Source: G965220075 sp965220075 (lineage in GTDB: Bacteria > Chloroflexota > UBA11872). From it: a stretch of 64,000 nucleotides of DNA. Made by a program: the position numbers and the translations under genes. This document shows positions 25,839 through 35,039 of this stretch, piece by piece. The DNA is taken from assembly GCA_965220075.1 (NCBI GenBank), contig OZ244806.1, forward strand, positions 1,240,001-1,304,000. The letters are read 5' to 3'. The number at the start of each line of letters is the position of its first letter. The first letter of the stretch is position 1. A model generated the notes under the pieces. It did not search any database and was not told the DNA's origin. It saw nothing but the letters and a program-made list of their open reading frames with translations.

Positions 25839-26378
25839 ATGCAGAGATACGTAGCCTTTCTGCGCGGAATGAACCTGGGCCGCCGCCGCATCAAGAACGA
25901 CGAGCTCTGTGCGTGCTTTGCCGACATGGGTTTCTCGTCCGTAGCCGCGTTCCTCGCCAGCGGCAACATCATCTTCGACGCGGAGCCGGATGATCCTGCC
26001 GGCCTGAGCGATCGAATCGAAAGAGGACTCCGGCAGGCGCTCAGCTACGACGTGCCCACGTTCCTGCGCGGCGCTGATGAAGTCCGGTCCATCACGCGTC
26101 AGCAACCTTTCACAGCCGACCAGCTCAAGCGATCGAAGGGCAAAATCCAGGTGGCTCTACTCTCCAAGAAGCCCGCACCTGAGGCTGAGAGGGCTGTTCT
26201 AGGTTTGAGCACGAGCGAAGACTGCCTGGAGATTCACGGCCGTGAGCTTTTCTGGCTGCCGAGCGGCGGGGTGAGTGAGTCGGAGCTCGATCTGAAGCGG
26301 ATCGAGTCGGAGCTTGGCCCCATGACCATCCGCACCCGGAATACCTTGGAGCGCCTGGCGGCTAGGTATTTGGACTAG
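25839..26378 (+). CDS. DUF1697 domain protein
   Basis: A 179-residue protein with the full DUF1697 pattern: YVAFLRGMNLGRRRIKNDEL at the start, FSSVAAFLASGNIIFDA near residue 30-46, a middle domain, and TIRTRNTLERLAARY at the C-terminus. The family is widespread in bacteria and its role is not known. The start ATG follows directly on the conserved N-terminus. It lies about 90 bp after IS630 copy 2 in the same direction and is monocistronic. Confidence 0.88.
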   Translation: MQRYVAFLRGMNLGRRRIKNDELCACFADMGFSSVAAFLASGNIIFDAEPDDPAGLSDRIERGLRQALSYDVPTFLRGADEVRSITRQQPFTADQLKRSKGKIQVALLSKKPAPEAERAVLGLSTSEDCLEIHGRELFWLPSGGVSESELDLKRIESELGPMTIRTRNTLERLAARYLD

Positions 26379-26558
26379 CCCCGGGGGCGGTGGAGTGGGG
26401 CCCGATGCTCGCGACGCCGGAGTAGGCTACCCGCACGCGGCCGACGAAACTGCGACGGCCGCTCGCGCCGCCGCTGCCTCCCGTGAGCCTCCATATGGGT
26501 GACCCGGCGGGGTCAACCACCGCCGGCCGGCTTTCTGCGTTACGTGAGAGGCGTGCGG

Positions 26559-27950
26559 CTAGTCTTCGTCGTCGAACTCTTCCGGCATAAGCACGAATTC
26601 GGGGTAAGCCTCGATTCCCAGCTCTCCGGCGTCCTGGCCCAAACGTTCGACCTGGCGCGACACTCGTAAGCCCAGCGTCATGTCCAGAGCGCGCCACAGC
26701 AACCACGAGACCACGAACACGAACGCCCCGATCACCACTACGCCGAGCAGTTGAATGTGGAATTGACCGCCCGCGGCGATGCAGACCGCCAGGGTTCCCC
26801 AGATGCCGGCGAACAAGTGGGCCGGAACCGCACCGACCACGTCGTCTAGCTTTACCTTCTCAAGGAGCTTGATGCCTGCCGTGCACACGACACCGCCGAC
26901 GGCGCCGATTATGAGTGCCCAATAGTGATCGGTGATGTTGGGGCCGGCCGTGATCGAGACGAGCCCCGCGATCGCGCCGTTCAGGCCGGCGAACAGGTCC
27001 ATGCGCCCTAGGATTGGCCGCGAGACGGCGATGGCGGCCACGACACCGGCCGCCGCCGCCAGGTTGGTGTTGACCAGCACGTGGCTCATGGCCACCGCGT
27101 CGGCCGCGCTCCCCAGCGCCAGCTGCGACCCGCCGTTGAAGCCGAACCAGCCGAACCAGAGGATGAAGACACCCAGGGTCACCACCAGGACATTGGAGGG
27201 AGCCGTTGACCTAACACTGCCGTCGCGCCGGAATTTGCCGAGCCTGGGCCCGACGAGCAGCACGCCCGCGAGCGCCGCCCAGCCGCCGGTGCCGTGCACG
27301 ATGGTCGAGCCCGCGAAGTCCTGGAACCCCAGCTCACTGAGCCACCCGCCGCCCCAGGTCCAGGCGCCTACGATTGGGTAGATGATCGCGGTCAGCGCTA
27401 GCGTGAAGACGAAGAACGTCCACATCTTTATCCGCTCGGCTATGGCGCCGGACACTATCGAGGCGGCGGTCGCTACGAAGACCATCTGGAAGAACCAGTC
27501 CGACATGCCTGCGTATCCACCGCTGACGACATCGGCCGCCGCGTCCGTCTGTCCGCTCACAAGGGCGATCTCATCGGCCGAAGGTCCGTACAGGAACTTG
27601 AACGAGCCGATAACGCCGCCGACGTCGACGTACATCAGGTTGTAGCCGATGAGGAAGTAGGCGATCCCGGCGATCGAGTAGATGCCGATGTTCTTCAGGC
27701 AGATCATGGAGGCGTTCTTGGTACGCACCGAGCCGGACTCGAGCATCGTGAACCCGGCGCACATCCACATAACTAACGCGCCCCAGACGAGGAACGAGAA
27801 GGTATTGAAGATGAACTGCGTTTCCTCGTTAACACCCGCCGCGTGCGCAACGGCCGGCCGGGCCAACATCAGGGCTAGGGAAGCGATTCCGGTTGACGCC
27901 AGCACGGCGGCGGGCCGGCGGTGCGAAAGGATGTTCGTAAGCGTCCTCAA
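26559..27950 (-). CDS. amt: Ammonium transporter (Amt family)
   Basis: A 463-residue polytopic membrane protein with an N-terminal signal-like helix (about residues 15-36) and eleven further helices. Family motifs include FTMLESGSVRTKNASMICLKN, DFAGSTIVHGTGGWAAL with the first pore histidine, and DDVVGAVPAHLFAGIWG with the second. The residues WFGWFGFNGGS in the middle are highly characteristic. It conducts ammonium across the inner membrane. No GlnK gene is adjacent. The C-terminal tail is long and acidic (EEFDDED). Confidence 0.93.
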   Translation of the reverse strand: MRTLTNILSHRRPAAVLASTGIASLALMLARPAVAHAAGVNEETQFIFNTFSFLVWGALVMWMCAGFTMLESGSVRTKNASMICLKNIGIYSIAGIAYFLIGYNLMYVDVGGVIGSFKFLYGPSADEIALVSGQTDAAADVVSGGYAGMSDWFFQMVFVATAASIVSGAIAERIKMWTFFVFTLALTAIIYPIVGAWTWGGGWLSELGFQDFAGSTIVHGTGGWAALAGVLLVGPRLGKFRRDGSVRSTAPSNVLVVTLGVFILWFGWFGFNGGSQLALGSAADAVAMSHVLVNTNLAAAAGVVAAIAVSRPILGRMDLFAGLNGAIAGLVSITAGPNITDHYWALIIGAVGGVVCTAGIKLLEKVKLDDVVGAVPAHLFAGIWGTLAVCIAAGGQFHIQLLGVVVIGAFVFVVSWLLWRALDMTLGLRVSRQVERLGQDAGELGIEAYPEFVLMPEEFDDED

Positions 27951-28082
27951 ATCTGGTCTCCTATCCAGGCCGGATGACCGCCGCGCGTAAGCATAGGGCT
28001 CGGCCCGCCAGTACCCAATTCACTTGCCGCCCCCGCTGTGGGCTGGAGCTCACCACCAGACTGCTCAAGGGAGGCCGGGATA

Positions 28083-28114
28083 GCAAAACGCGCCGGACAT
28101 TAGGCGCGTTTTGC
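28083..28114. terminator. Perfect 12-bp hairpin between signalling operon and amt
   Basis: GCAAAACGCGCC and GGCGCGTTTTGC pair perfectly around the 8-nt loop GGACATTA. It lies in the 310-bp gap (27951-28260) after the stop of the histidine kinase gene and before amt, both on the minus strand. It is probably a terminator of the signalling operon, although no long T run follows. The rest of the gap holds no gene that I can support. Confidence 0.6.
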
Positions 28115-28260
28115 GCCGGGGAGGAGGGGTGTGGTGCGGCTTCACGTGACGGGGCTGGAAGCGCCTGTCGATCAGGCGGGGCGCGCGGGACAGCGCAAGC
28201 GTCGGCTGCGAAAACGAAGTCAGCCCGGTCGGCGCGCGCCAGTTCCCTTGGGACGCGGGC

Positions 28261-30504
28261 CTATCCTTGTCGCACCGGAGAAACTAAAGTATCCGTTCTC
28301 TCCGCGTCCGGCTCGTCCCCGTTCTCTCCCTCCGCGGTCCTGGCGGGCGGCTTCAGGGGAAGTTCCACGATCATCTCGGTGAACTCGCCGGGCTCGGTTT
28401 CCACCCGGATGTTGCCGCCGTGCTCGCGCACGATGTCGCTGGACAGCGCAAGGCCCAGCCCCGTGCCCTGGCCGGTGGGCTTGGTGGTGAAGAACGGGTT
28501 GAATATCTTCTCCACCACTTCGGGCGGCATCCCGTTCCCGTTGTCCCTGATGCGCACCTCCACCAGGTGCTCCATGCGCTTGGTCGTGAGCGACAGCGTG
28601 GGAGCGTAGGGCTCGGCGGTTGTGCCCGCTTCCTCAATTGCGCGCCGCTTCTCGTCGGTCGCGTAGCAGGCGTTGCCTGCCATGTTCAGGAAGACGCGGC
28701 CCATATCCTGCGGAATGACCTCCAGTTCGCCCATCTCGGGGTCAAGGCTCCGCTTCGTGTCTAGCTGGAAGTTCGGGTCGGTGGCCCGCGCGCTGTGGTA
28801 GGCGAGCCGGGCGTACTCGTCTACCAGGGCATTGATGTCGGTGGACTGCCACTCGGCCGAGCCGCGACCCATCATGAGCATGTCGTGGACGATACGGTTG
28901 GCGCGGTCGCCGTGCGATCGTATGCGCTCCAGGTTGCCTGAGAGGTCTTGGGAGATCTCCTGGATGAGTTCCCGATCGTCTTGGCTCAACTGGTCTCCGC
29001 CCTCTTCGAGGACCTCGCGCAGCTCCACGATCAGCTCCTCTGAGACCTCGGAGAAGTTCTTCACGAAGTTGAGGGGATTTCTGATCTCGTGGGCCACCCC
29101 CGCGGTGAGTTCTCCCAGCGCCGCCAGCTTCTCGCGCATGACAATCTGGTCCTGCGCCCGGTTCAGGTCCTCCAGCGTGCTCTCCAATCGATCGTTGGTG
29201 CTCTCCAGTTGGACGTTCTTGTCCTGCAACTCGTCCGCCAGTTTCTCCACCAGATTCAGGCGCTGCACCTCGAGGGCGTGGCGGCGGAACACCTCGAGCG
29301 CTGCGGCCATATCGGCCACCTCGTCACGCCCGCCGATCTCCACTCTGGCCTCAAGGTCACCGCCGGCCATGCGGCGCATCCAGCCGGACAGCATCTGGAG
29401 ACGGCGCAGCAGCACCCGGCCTACGAATAGCCAGGCGATGAGCAGGGCGCCGGCAATGCTCACGCCGCTAATCGTCAGCAAGAGGGTGCGGCCCGTCGTG
29501 ATTGCCTGCGTTGAGCCGCGCGTGGCTTCCTGTGCGTTCGCGTTGGCCGTGCTCACCAGCCCGTCTACCTCGGCCACCAGGTTGACTGCTATGTCGCGAT
29601 TGCTCGCGAGCAGATCTCTTTGCTGATCTACCAGCGTGAGCTCGCTGGCGAGCAGATCGAATCCGCCCTGCTCTCCGATTCCCAGCCATACGAGCCTGCT
29701 CAAAAGTGGGGCGACTGCGTCCCGCAGCGGAGACTCTTCCAACGCCGCCACGCTTCGCTCAATGCGACCGGCCGAGGACTCGAAACGCTCCCGCAGGGGC
29801 TCGAGCAGGGGGGCCTCCGAGACGCTGAAAGCGCTCTCCAGTAGGTGCGCGGCGATGCTGGCGTCCGCCTGCAGGTCGGCCAGGTGTCGGTAGCGGCCGA
29901 GCTCGTTCTCCGAGAAGTGCTCCGAGCGGTCGGCAGGGGGATCGCCGAGGTCTCGGTAGCCGGTGATCGTGTAGAAGAGCTGATAGTCGACCGCCGGGAC
30001 CAGGATGTCGTCCAGGCGAACGCTCAACTCATTGAGTTCCTTTCTTAGAGCGTCGCTGCGCTCGGTCAGCTCGAAGATCGCGGACCTCTGATCCTCGATG
30101 GCCTCGACGTTGAGGATGAGAGTGTCGGCGTTGGCTTGAATGCGATCGAAGCGCTCGTCTCCCCCGCCTTCCTGGCCCAGAACGGCCAGTTGTTCCTGCA
30201 GCTCGCTGTGCGCTTCGGCGATGCCGGCGGCGATTAGGGCGAGTTTCTCGGGTGTAGCGGCGGTGGTGAGGCGTGGAGCGGCGACCACAAGGGTGTTGCT
30301 GTGTTGTGCGACCCCGAAAGCGGCCACCAGCTCAGGGACGCTGCTCTCGTTCACGCGGCTCTGGACGTCGCCCACACGGTTGAACGAGAACCAGCCCACC
30401 AGGCTGGCGGCCACCGTGAGGGCCACGGCGCCCCCAATCCCCAGGTATAGCTGAGTGGAGATGCGGTAGCGACTCTCCAGCAACCGCGTCAAACGGGCTT
30501 TCAT
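28261..30504 (-). CDS. Membrane sensor histidine kinase (TorS-like sensor, HAMP, HisKA, HATPase)
   Basis: A 747-residue kinase. One membrane helix lies near residues 20-42 and a second near 345-367, enclosing a large helical periplasmic sensor domain whose pattern (PRLTTAATPEKLALIAAGIAE) recalls the TorS sensor. A HAMP domain follows, then a coiled coil and the phosphoacceptor box with His472 in ALGELTAGVAHEIRNPLNF. ATP-binding boxes are visible: NLAGNACYATDEK (N box), RDNGNGMPPEVVEKIFNPFF (G1/F) and GTGLGLALSSDIVREHGG (G2). Its ATG overlaps the stop of the solute-binding gene (ATGA). It has no own receiver domain; the receiver-phosphatase in the same operon is its likely partner. Confidence 0.92.
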   Translation of the reverse strand: MKARLTRLLESRYRISTQLYLGIGGAVALTVAASLVGWFSFNRVGDVQSRVNESSVPELVAAFGVAQHSNTLVVAAPRLTTAATPEKLALIAAGIAEAHSELQEQLAVLGQEGGGDERFDRIQANADTLILNVEAIEDQRSAIFELTERSDALRKELNELSVRLDDILVPAVDYQLFYTITGYRDLGDPPADRSEHFSENELGRYRHLADLQADASIAAHLLESAFSVSEAPLLEPLRERFESSAGRIERSVAALEESPLRDAVAPLLSRLVWLGIGEQGGFDLLASELTLVDQQRDLLASNRDIAVNLVAEVDGLVSTANANAQEATRGSTQAITTGRTLLLTISGVSIAGALLIAWLFVGRVLLRRLQMLSGWMRRMAGGDLEARVEIGGRDEVADMAAALEVFRRHALEVQRLNLVEKLADELQDKNVQLESTNDRLESTLEDLNRAQDQIVMREKLAALGELTAGVAHEIRNPLNFVKNFSEVSEELIVELREVLEEGGDQLSQDDRELIQEISQDLSGNLERIRSHGDRANRIVHDMLMMGRGSAEWQSTDINALVDEYARLAYHSARATDPNFQLDTKRSLDPEMGELEVIPQDMGRVFLNMAGNACYATDEKRRAIEEAGTTAEPYAPTLSLTTKRMEHLVEVRIRDNGNGMPPEVVEKIFNPFFTTKPTGQGTGLGLALSSDIVREHGGNIRVETEPGEFTEMIVELPLKPPARTAEGENGDEPDAERTDTLVSPVRQG

Positions 30505-31787
30505 GGTGTCGTGTCCCGCAGCGTGTCGACCGGGTGATACTTGCCGTCCGAGCCGATTCGAGTTAGGAAGACTTCGTCCGAGCCTTGGTTGTCTCCATCG
30601 CCGTAGCGGAGCTCAAAACCGTCGATGTCGACGACGTCGGCGCGGCGCAGGCTCTCTAGGAAGCAGGCCCGATCGACCTCCTGGCCGCAGCCGTCGAGGC
30701 CGGCGGTGGCCAGGCGGCCCGCCAGGTAGCCCTCGAACGAGACGAAGCCGGGAACTGCGTCGGGGGCGTAGGCTGACAGGGCGTTGAGGTAGGCGGCGGT
30801 GATCGGGCGAGAGTCGTCCGTGGGGTGGGGCACCACTTGGGTCACGTAGACGCCGGTGCCGTAGGGGCCGAGCTCTTGCGCCAGCGCGTTGCTGCCTACG
30901 AACGAGACGGTCATGAAGACCGGGTCCAGCCCCGTGTGCCGCGCCCAGGCTATCAACGCTGCCACCGGCTGGTAGGCCCCGATCATGATCACCGCCTGCG
31001 GGTTTCCCTGGCGCAGGTCCAGCAGGGCCGTCTTCACGGCCGTCGTGTTGCGCGGGTACAGGCCGATGGACACCGGCTCCATGCCCCGTCGATCGAGCGC
31101 CCGCCGTACTCCCCGGTACCCGGCGCGGCCGAAAGAGTCATCCTGGTACATCACCGAGATGCGGTCGACGCCCAGGTCTTCGGTCAGGCGGGCCACCATC
31201 TCCTCGGTCTCCTGGTAGTAGGAGGAGCGCAGGTTCAGGATGTTGTCCCACTTGATGTCGCGCAGAAATTCGGCGCCGGTGAACGGGGCGATGTAGGGCA
31301 CGCCCGCGTCCGCGGCTACCGGGGTTGCGGAGCGCGACGTCGGCGTGCCCACCGCGCCGATCAGCGCAAAGACCCTCTCCTCCTCGATCAGCCCCAAGGT
31401 ATTGGCGATGGCGGCTTCCGGTTCGTAGGAGTCGTCGCGGGAAGTAAGCTCCAGCCGCCGGCCGTGGACCCCGCCGCGCAGGTTTACCTCGTGGAACGCG
31501 GCCTCGATACCCAGCCGCATGTTCCTGCCCAACTCTTGGGCGGGACCGCTGAAGGCGGCGGACTGGCCGAAGAGGACGCGCTCGGCGGAGACGCCGGACT
31601 CTGAAGCAGCACCGCCGTTCGGGCCATTGCCGGGAGCGGCCGTCGACTCGATGACGGGGCTCTGGACATCGTCCGCGGGACCGCAGGAAAGCGTGCCCAA
31701 CAGGCTTGCGGCTGCGATGAGGGCGAGGGTCAGCGCGCGCCAGGGCGAGAGCGGCAGGGCCGCCGGCGGACGAGGCATCCGCTTCAC
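30501..31787 (-). CDS. Periplasmic-binding lipoprotein (branched-chain amino acid/type I receptor family)
   Basis: A 428-residue Peripla_BP_6 protein. The signal peptide has a lipobox-like LGTLSC, so it is lipid-anchored outside the membrane. After a disordered Gly/Ser/Pro linker the body starts ERVLFGQSAAFSGPAQELG and contains NLRSSYYQETEEMVARL and SVMYQDDSFGRAGYRGVRRA, typical of LivJ/AmiC-like receptors. It starts with a GTG that overlaps the upstream stop by 4 bp, and its end overlaps the kinase start. No ABC permease genes accompany it; context implies a ligand sensor feeding the kinase, like TorT with TorS. Confidence 0.9.
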   Translation of the reverse strand: MKRMPRPPAALPLSPWRALTLALIAAASLLGTLSCGPADDVQSPVIESTAAPGNGPNGGAASESGVSAERVLFGQSAAFSGPAQELGRNMRLGIEAAFHEVNLRGGVHGRRLELTSRDDSYEPEAAIANTLGLIEEERVFALIGAVGTPTSRSATPVAADAGVPYIAPFTGAEFLRDIKWDNILNLRSSYYQETEEMVARLTEDLGVDRISVMYQDDSFGRAGYRGVRRALDRRGMEPVSIGLYPRNTTAVKTALLDLRQGNPQAVIMIGAYQPVAALIAWARHTGLDPVFMTVSFVGSNALAQELGPYGTGVYVTQVVPHPTDDSRPITAAYLNALSAYAPDAVPGFVSFEGYLAGRLATAGLDGCGQEVDRACFLESLRRADVVDIDGFELRYGDGDNQGSDEVFLTRIGSDGKYHPVDTLRDTTP

Positions 31788-32203
31788 TCAGCCCTGCGGG
31801 CGACCAGGGTTAGGTGGTTCCTCCCACTCTCGCGCCGATAGTGCATCTCGTCCATCATCGTCCGTACCAGATGAACGCCGAGCCCGCCCACCGGCCGATC
31901 TTCGATCGGCGCGTTTGTGTCGGGCAGGGGAGCGTCGTTCAGCGGGTCAAACGGCCGACCGTCGTCCACGATCTCTATGGTGAGCGCATCCGCTTCCGAA
32001 ATCAGGGTGATTTCGATCTCGTGGAGACCTTGGTCGTGCCCGTGGTCCATTATGTTGAGTCCCAGCTCCTCGAGCCCGAGGTTCACCTTGTAGACGAGAT
32101 CGGGAGGCCAGCCTTCGCGCTGTCCCAGGTCTTCCACGGCGGCGGTAATGGTGTCCAACTCTTCGCGCCTGGTCTTGATCTTCAGGACCAGCTTTGCGCT
32201 CAA
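31784..32203 (-). CDS. Anti-sigma regulatory kinase, RsbW/SpoIIAB-like (HATPase_c_2)
   Basis: A 139-residue GHKL ATPase. The N box is seen in LGLEELGLNIMDHGHDQG, the G1 box in IVDDGRPFDPL and the G2 box in VGGLGVHLVRTMMDEMHY. In partner switching such proteins bind a sigma factor or other target and phosphorylate a STAS antagonist. The start is a TTG overlapping the phosphatase stop (TTGA), and the end overlaps the receptor gene start by 4 bp, so all are coupled. It is likely the partner of the STAS protein at 33576. No sigma factor gene is in the window. Confidence 0.9.
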   Translation of the reverse strand: MSAKLVLKIKTRREELDTITAAVEDLGQREGWPPDLVYKVNLGLEELGLNIMDHGHDQGLHEIEITLISEADALTIEIVDDGRPFDPLNDAPLPDTNAPIEDRPVGGLGVHLVRTMMDEMHYRRESGRNHLTLVARRAE

Positions 32204-33366
32204 GTCTGGAACTCGCCGCGGCGGAGCGCCAGGCAGGTGATGTCGTCAGACTGCGCAGTCTCGCCGGCGAATCTGCTCACGGCCTGGAAAACCGCCATGT
32301 TGGTCTCCTGGCCGCTCTTGGAATCAGGCGCCGCGAAGACCTCTTTGAGACGCTCGGTTCCGAACTCTTCGCCATCGGCGTTCATGGCCTCCGTAACGCC
32401 GTCGGTGTAGAGGACTATCGTGTCGCCGGGCGCCAGGGTGACGATTTCCTGCTGGAACTCAAAGTTGGGCAGCACGCCCAGGGCGATCCCGTCGGTCAGA
32501 GGCAGCAGGTTCGACCTTCCGTCGGCATGCACTATAAGAGGAGAGTTGTGTCCGCCGTTCGCGTAGGTTAACTCTCCACTCGCGGGATCGTACATGGCGT
32601 ACAAGGTCGTAACGAACATCGCCGCGTCATTCTCTTCGTTGAGCAGATCGTTTACCTCGCGCAGCACCTCGCCGGGGCTGCTGCTGCCGATGGCCGCCCC
32701 CTTCAGAAGGGTTCGGGTGGACATCATGAAGAGGGCGGCGGGCACCCCCTTGTCCGAGACGTCGGCGATGGCCAGGCCGACTTGACCGTTATCCAGGCGC
32801 ATGACGTCGAAGAAATCGCCGCCCACGCTGCGCGCGGGCTCCATGCTGCCAAACACTTCGTAGTTGTCGCCTTGCGGGAAGCGGGTGGGAAGGATCGACT
32901 GCTGCATCTTGCTGGCCACGTCGAGCTCGTTCTGAAGAGCGACCAGCTTGTCCCTCGACGAGAGCGCCTCGCGCCACTCGGCCATGTTGCGCAGCGTACG
33001 TTCGACGGTGACTTTGAGGTCCTCGAAGTCGATCGGCTTGGTGACGAAGTCAAACGCCCCCCGGTTCATGGCCGTGCGGATGTTCTTCATGTCGCCGTAG
33101 GCTGAGATGATCACCGCCCGTATTTCGGGATCTATCTTGGGTATCTGTTCGAGCAGCGTGAGGCCGTCCATTCGGGGCATGTTGATGTCTGAGAGCACCA
33201 TGTCGATTCCATCGTCCTCGTTCAGCCGCTCAAGGGCCTCCACGCCGTTGTGGGCGAACACGAACTCATAGCGGCGGGCCCGAATGTCGCGGCGCATGCG
33301 CTGCAGTACGAGCGGCTCGAGATCCGGCTCGTCGTCAACTACGAGGATCTTGTAAGGACGTTCCAT
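32200..33366 (-). CDS. Response regulator with SpoIIE/PP2C phosphatase output
   Basis: A 388-residue protein. The receiver domain (residues 1-125) has the acidic pair DD at 11-12, the phosphorylation site Asp60 in VLSDINMPRMDG, and Lys in FVTKPIDFE. A coiled-coil linker (130-165) leads to a PP2C-type domain with GGDFFDVMRLDNGQVGLAIADVSDKG and later GDTIVLYTDGVTEAMN, which keep the metal-binding aspartates. It would dephosphorylate the STAS antagonist when activated by the kinase. I place the start at ATG 33366 because AAGG stands seven to eight bases upstream; an ATG at 33393 would add nine residues. Confidence 0.92.
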   Translation of the reverse strand: MERPYKILVVDDEPDLEPLVLQRMRRDIRARRYEFVFAHNGVEALERLNEDDGIDMVLSDINMPRMDGLTLLEQIPKIDPEIRAVIISAYGDMKNIRTAMNRGAFDFVTKPIDFEDLKVTVERTLRNMAEWREALSSRDKLVALQNELDVASKMQQSILPTRFPQGDNYEVFGSMEPARSVGGDFFDVMRLDNGQVGLAIADVSDKGVPAALFMMSTRTLLKGAAIGSSSPGEVLREVNDLLNEENDAAMFVTTLYAMYDPASGELTYANGGHNSPLIVHADGRSNLLPLTDGIALGVLPNFEFQQEIVTLAPGDTIVLYTDGVTEAMNADGEEFGTERLKEVFAAPDSKSGQETNMAVFQAVSRFAGETAQSDDITCLALRRGEFQT

Positions 33367-33575
33367 CACCATGCCTTGGTGATCCACATTCAACTACGCG
33401 CATTATCTGAAACTCGGTCGTGTCGGGCCAGTTTGCAAGACAAGAGTGCGCGAATCCAGATTGGCTGTACTCTCATCCGCTTTGAGCACTCCCGAGCTTC
33501 GCAGGACTATCGGGACAACTCTTCACGCTGGACTCCGTCGTGCGGGCGGCGTAGCACTACGGTCCGGGACCCTTT

Positions 33576-33977
33576 TTATTTGCTGACGTCGGAAAGAGCC
33601 TCGGACTGAGCGTCGTAAGTCGGGATGATCTTGTCGAAGCCGCTGATCTGGAATACCTCGCTGAGCGAGAGCGAGAGCGAGCACACCGCGAACTTCGCAT
33701 CCTTACTCTGCAGCTGTCTGGCCATGATCAGTATGACCCTGAGACCTGCGCTGCTGATGTAGGTGACACCCTCCAAGTCCAAGACCAAGGCGGTGGGATT
33801 CCGGTCTAAGAAAGTTTCCAGGGCATCCTGGAATTCACGGGCGTTGCCGCCGTCCACGCGGCCCGCCGCCTTTGCTACTAAGGCTCCGGCTGTTTGCTCG
33901 CCCTGTACCGTCAAGCTCTTGGTATTGGCAACCGTCCAGGTGGCGAGCTCTCCACCTTCTGCACCGCTATTGTCCAT
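33576..33977 (-). CDS. STAS-domain anti-sigma factor antagonist
   Basis: A 133-residue STAS protein. Typical motifs are GALVAKAAGRVDGGNAREFQ and VLDLEGVTYISSAGLRVILI, with Ser75/Ser76 as phosphorylation site candidates at the switch loop. The ATG at 33977 is preferred because GGGGAG stands exactly nine bases before it; another ATG at 33986 is directly next to that site and thus less suitable. It is separated from the phosphatase gene by 209 bp with no gene of its own, and is the upstream member of the partner-switching set. Confidence 0.9.
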   Translation of the reverse strand: MDNSGAEGGELATWTVANTKSLTVQGEQTAGALVAKAAGRVDGGNAREFQDALETFLDRNPTALVLDLEGVTYISSAGLRVILIMARQLQSKDAKFAVCSLSLSLSEVFQISGFDKIIPTYDAQSEALSDVSK

Positions 33978-35039
33978 TGACACCATCTCCCCAGACGGTT
34001 ATTCCGGAATCCATTTCGCAACCATCGAGGCACTCTCCACCAGAGCACCTTGGCAAGCTCCGCCCAACTCCAAGTCCTCGCAGACGCCTCAGGAGGCAAC
34101 CCCGTCACGCTCCGACTTGCGTGGTTGGTCAATCCCCTTGAACAAGACCCGGACAATTGGTTTCTCGGCGCAAATGATAGCACCGCCGGTCTATTGCGAC
34201 AGGAGCTCGGCGCCAGGCGGCGCGTCTGCTCCGGACGAGGACACGTAGAAGTCCACGGTATTGTCGGCGCAACCGTCTCAGTGGGCTCATGCCGCCGGCG
34301 TCCTCGAGGGGCAGGGCAGTCTGGCACGTCTTTTAGGAAGGTCGGCCATCCCTGGACTCGGTCCGCCCAACCGCCCGCCGCGGCCGTCGAAGCTGGAGCC
34401 GATCGACCGCTGTCACCTCATGGCGCACCACAGAATCAGGACGGCAAGCGTTCCTTCCGACGAGATGTTCGACACCTTCGACTTGCTGGCCACTCCGTCC
34501 TCGGAGAAGAGTCTGGTCATCCCGCTCGCCCTGTGCGAGTACGTCGACTGCTGCGAGAACGTGATAGCCGCCATCGGAAACAACAGCACCTGTGAGACCC
34601 ATGCCACCATCGGCCCAGACCTTGCTGCATGTCGGGCGACCATCAGTCGGTTTCGCCAAGGCCGCCTCACTGGTCAACAGAACCTATCGAGGCCGGGGAC
34701 GGCAAGTGCGTGCGAGACTGCCAGAAGAAGCCAGCTCCTCATCGACGGACCCGGCTTCGTCGGAGCACGACCCGACATCACTTGGACGTGCCGCGGTCTC
34801 TATACACCAGTCGTTTGCTCGGGACTCGGTGCTTGCCGGCCGCGCTGCAGGCGTCTCGCTCACACTTCTAGGTTGGTCATGATGACGCCTCCGTCTGCCG
34901 AGAAGATGGAAGGTGCCGTCCGCGCGATGATGGCCTGCTCTCGCGGCAAAAGCGGACGCTCACGTACGAGGGGCGATATTAGGTGTTTGCGCCGGAGCGT
35001 GATAGGGACAGACTCAAAGGCCGCTTCCGTCCACTGGCT
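33978..35039. other. Gene-poor kilobase
   Basis: About 1.06 kb without a gene I can support. The open frames on both strands (such as 34261-35088 plus and 34413-34670 minus) give Cys- and Ser-rich translations with no domain pattern and no ribosome binding site. The GC content seems lower than in flanking coding regions. It may be a decayed gene or acquired DNA, and it should contain the promoter of the STAS-led operon at its left edge. Confidence 0.5.
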
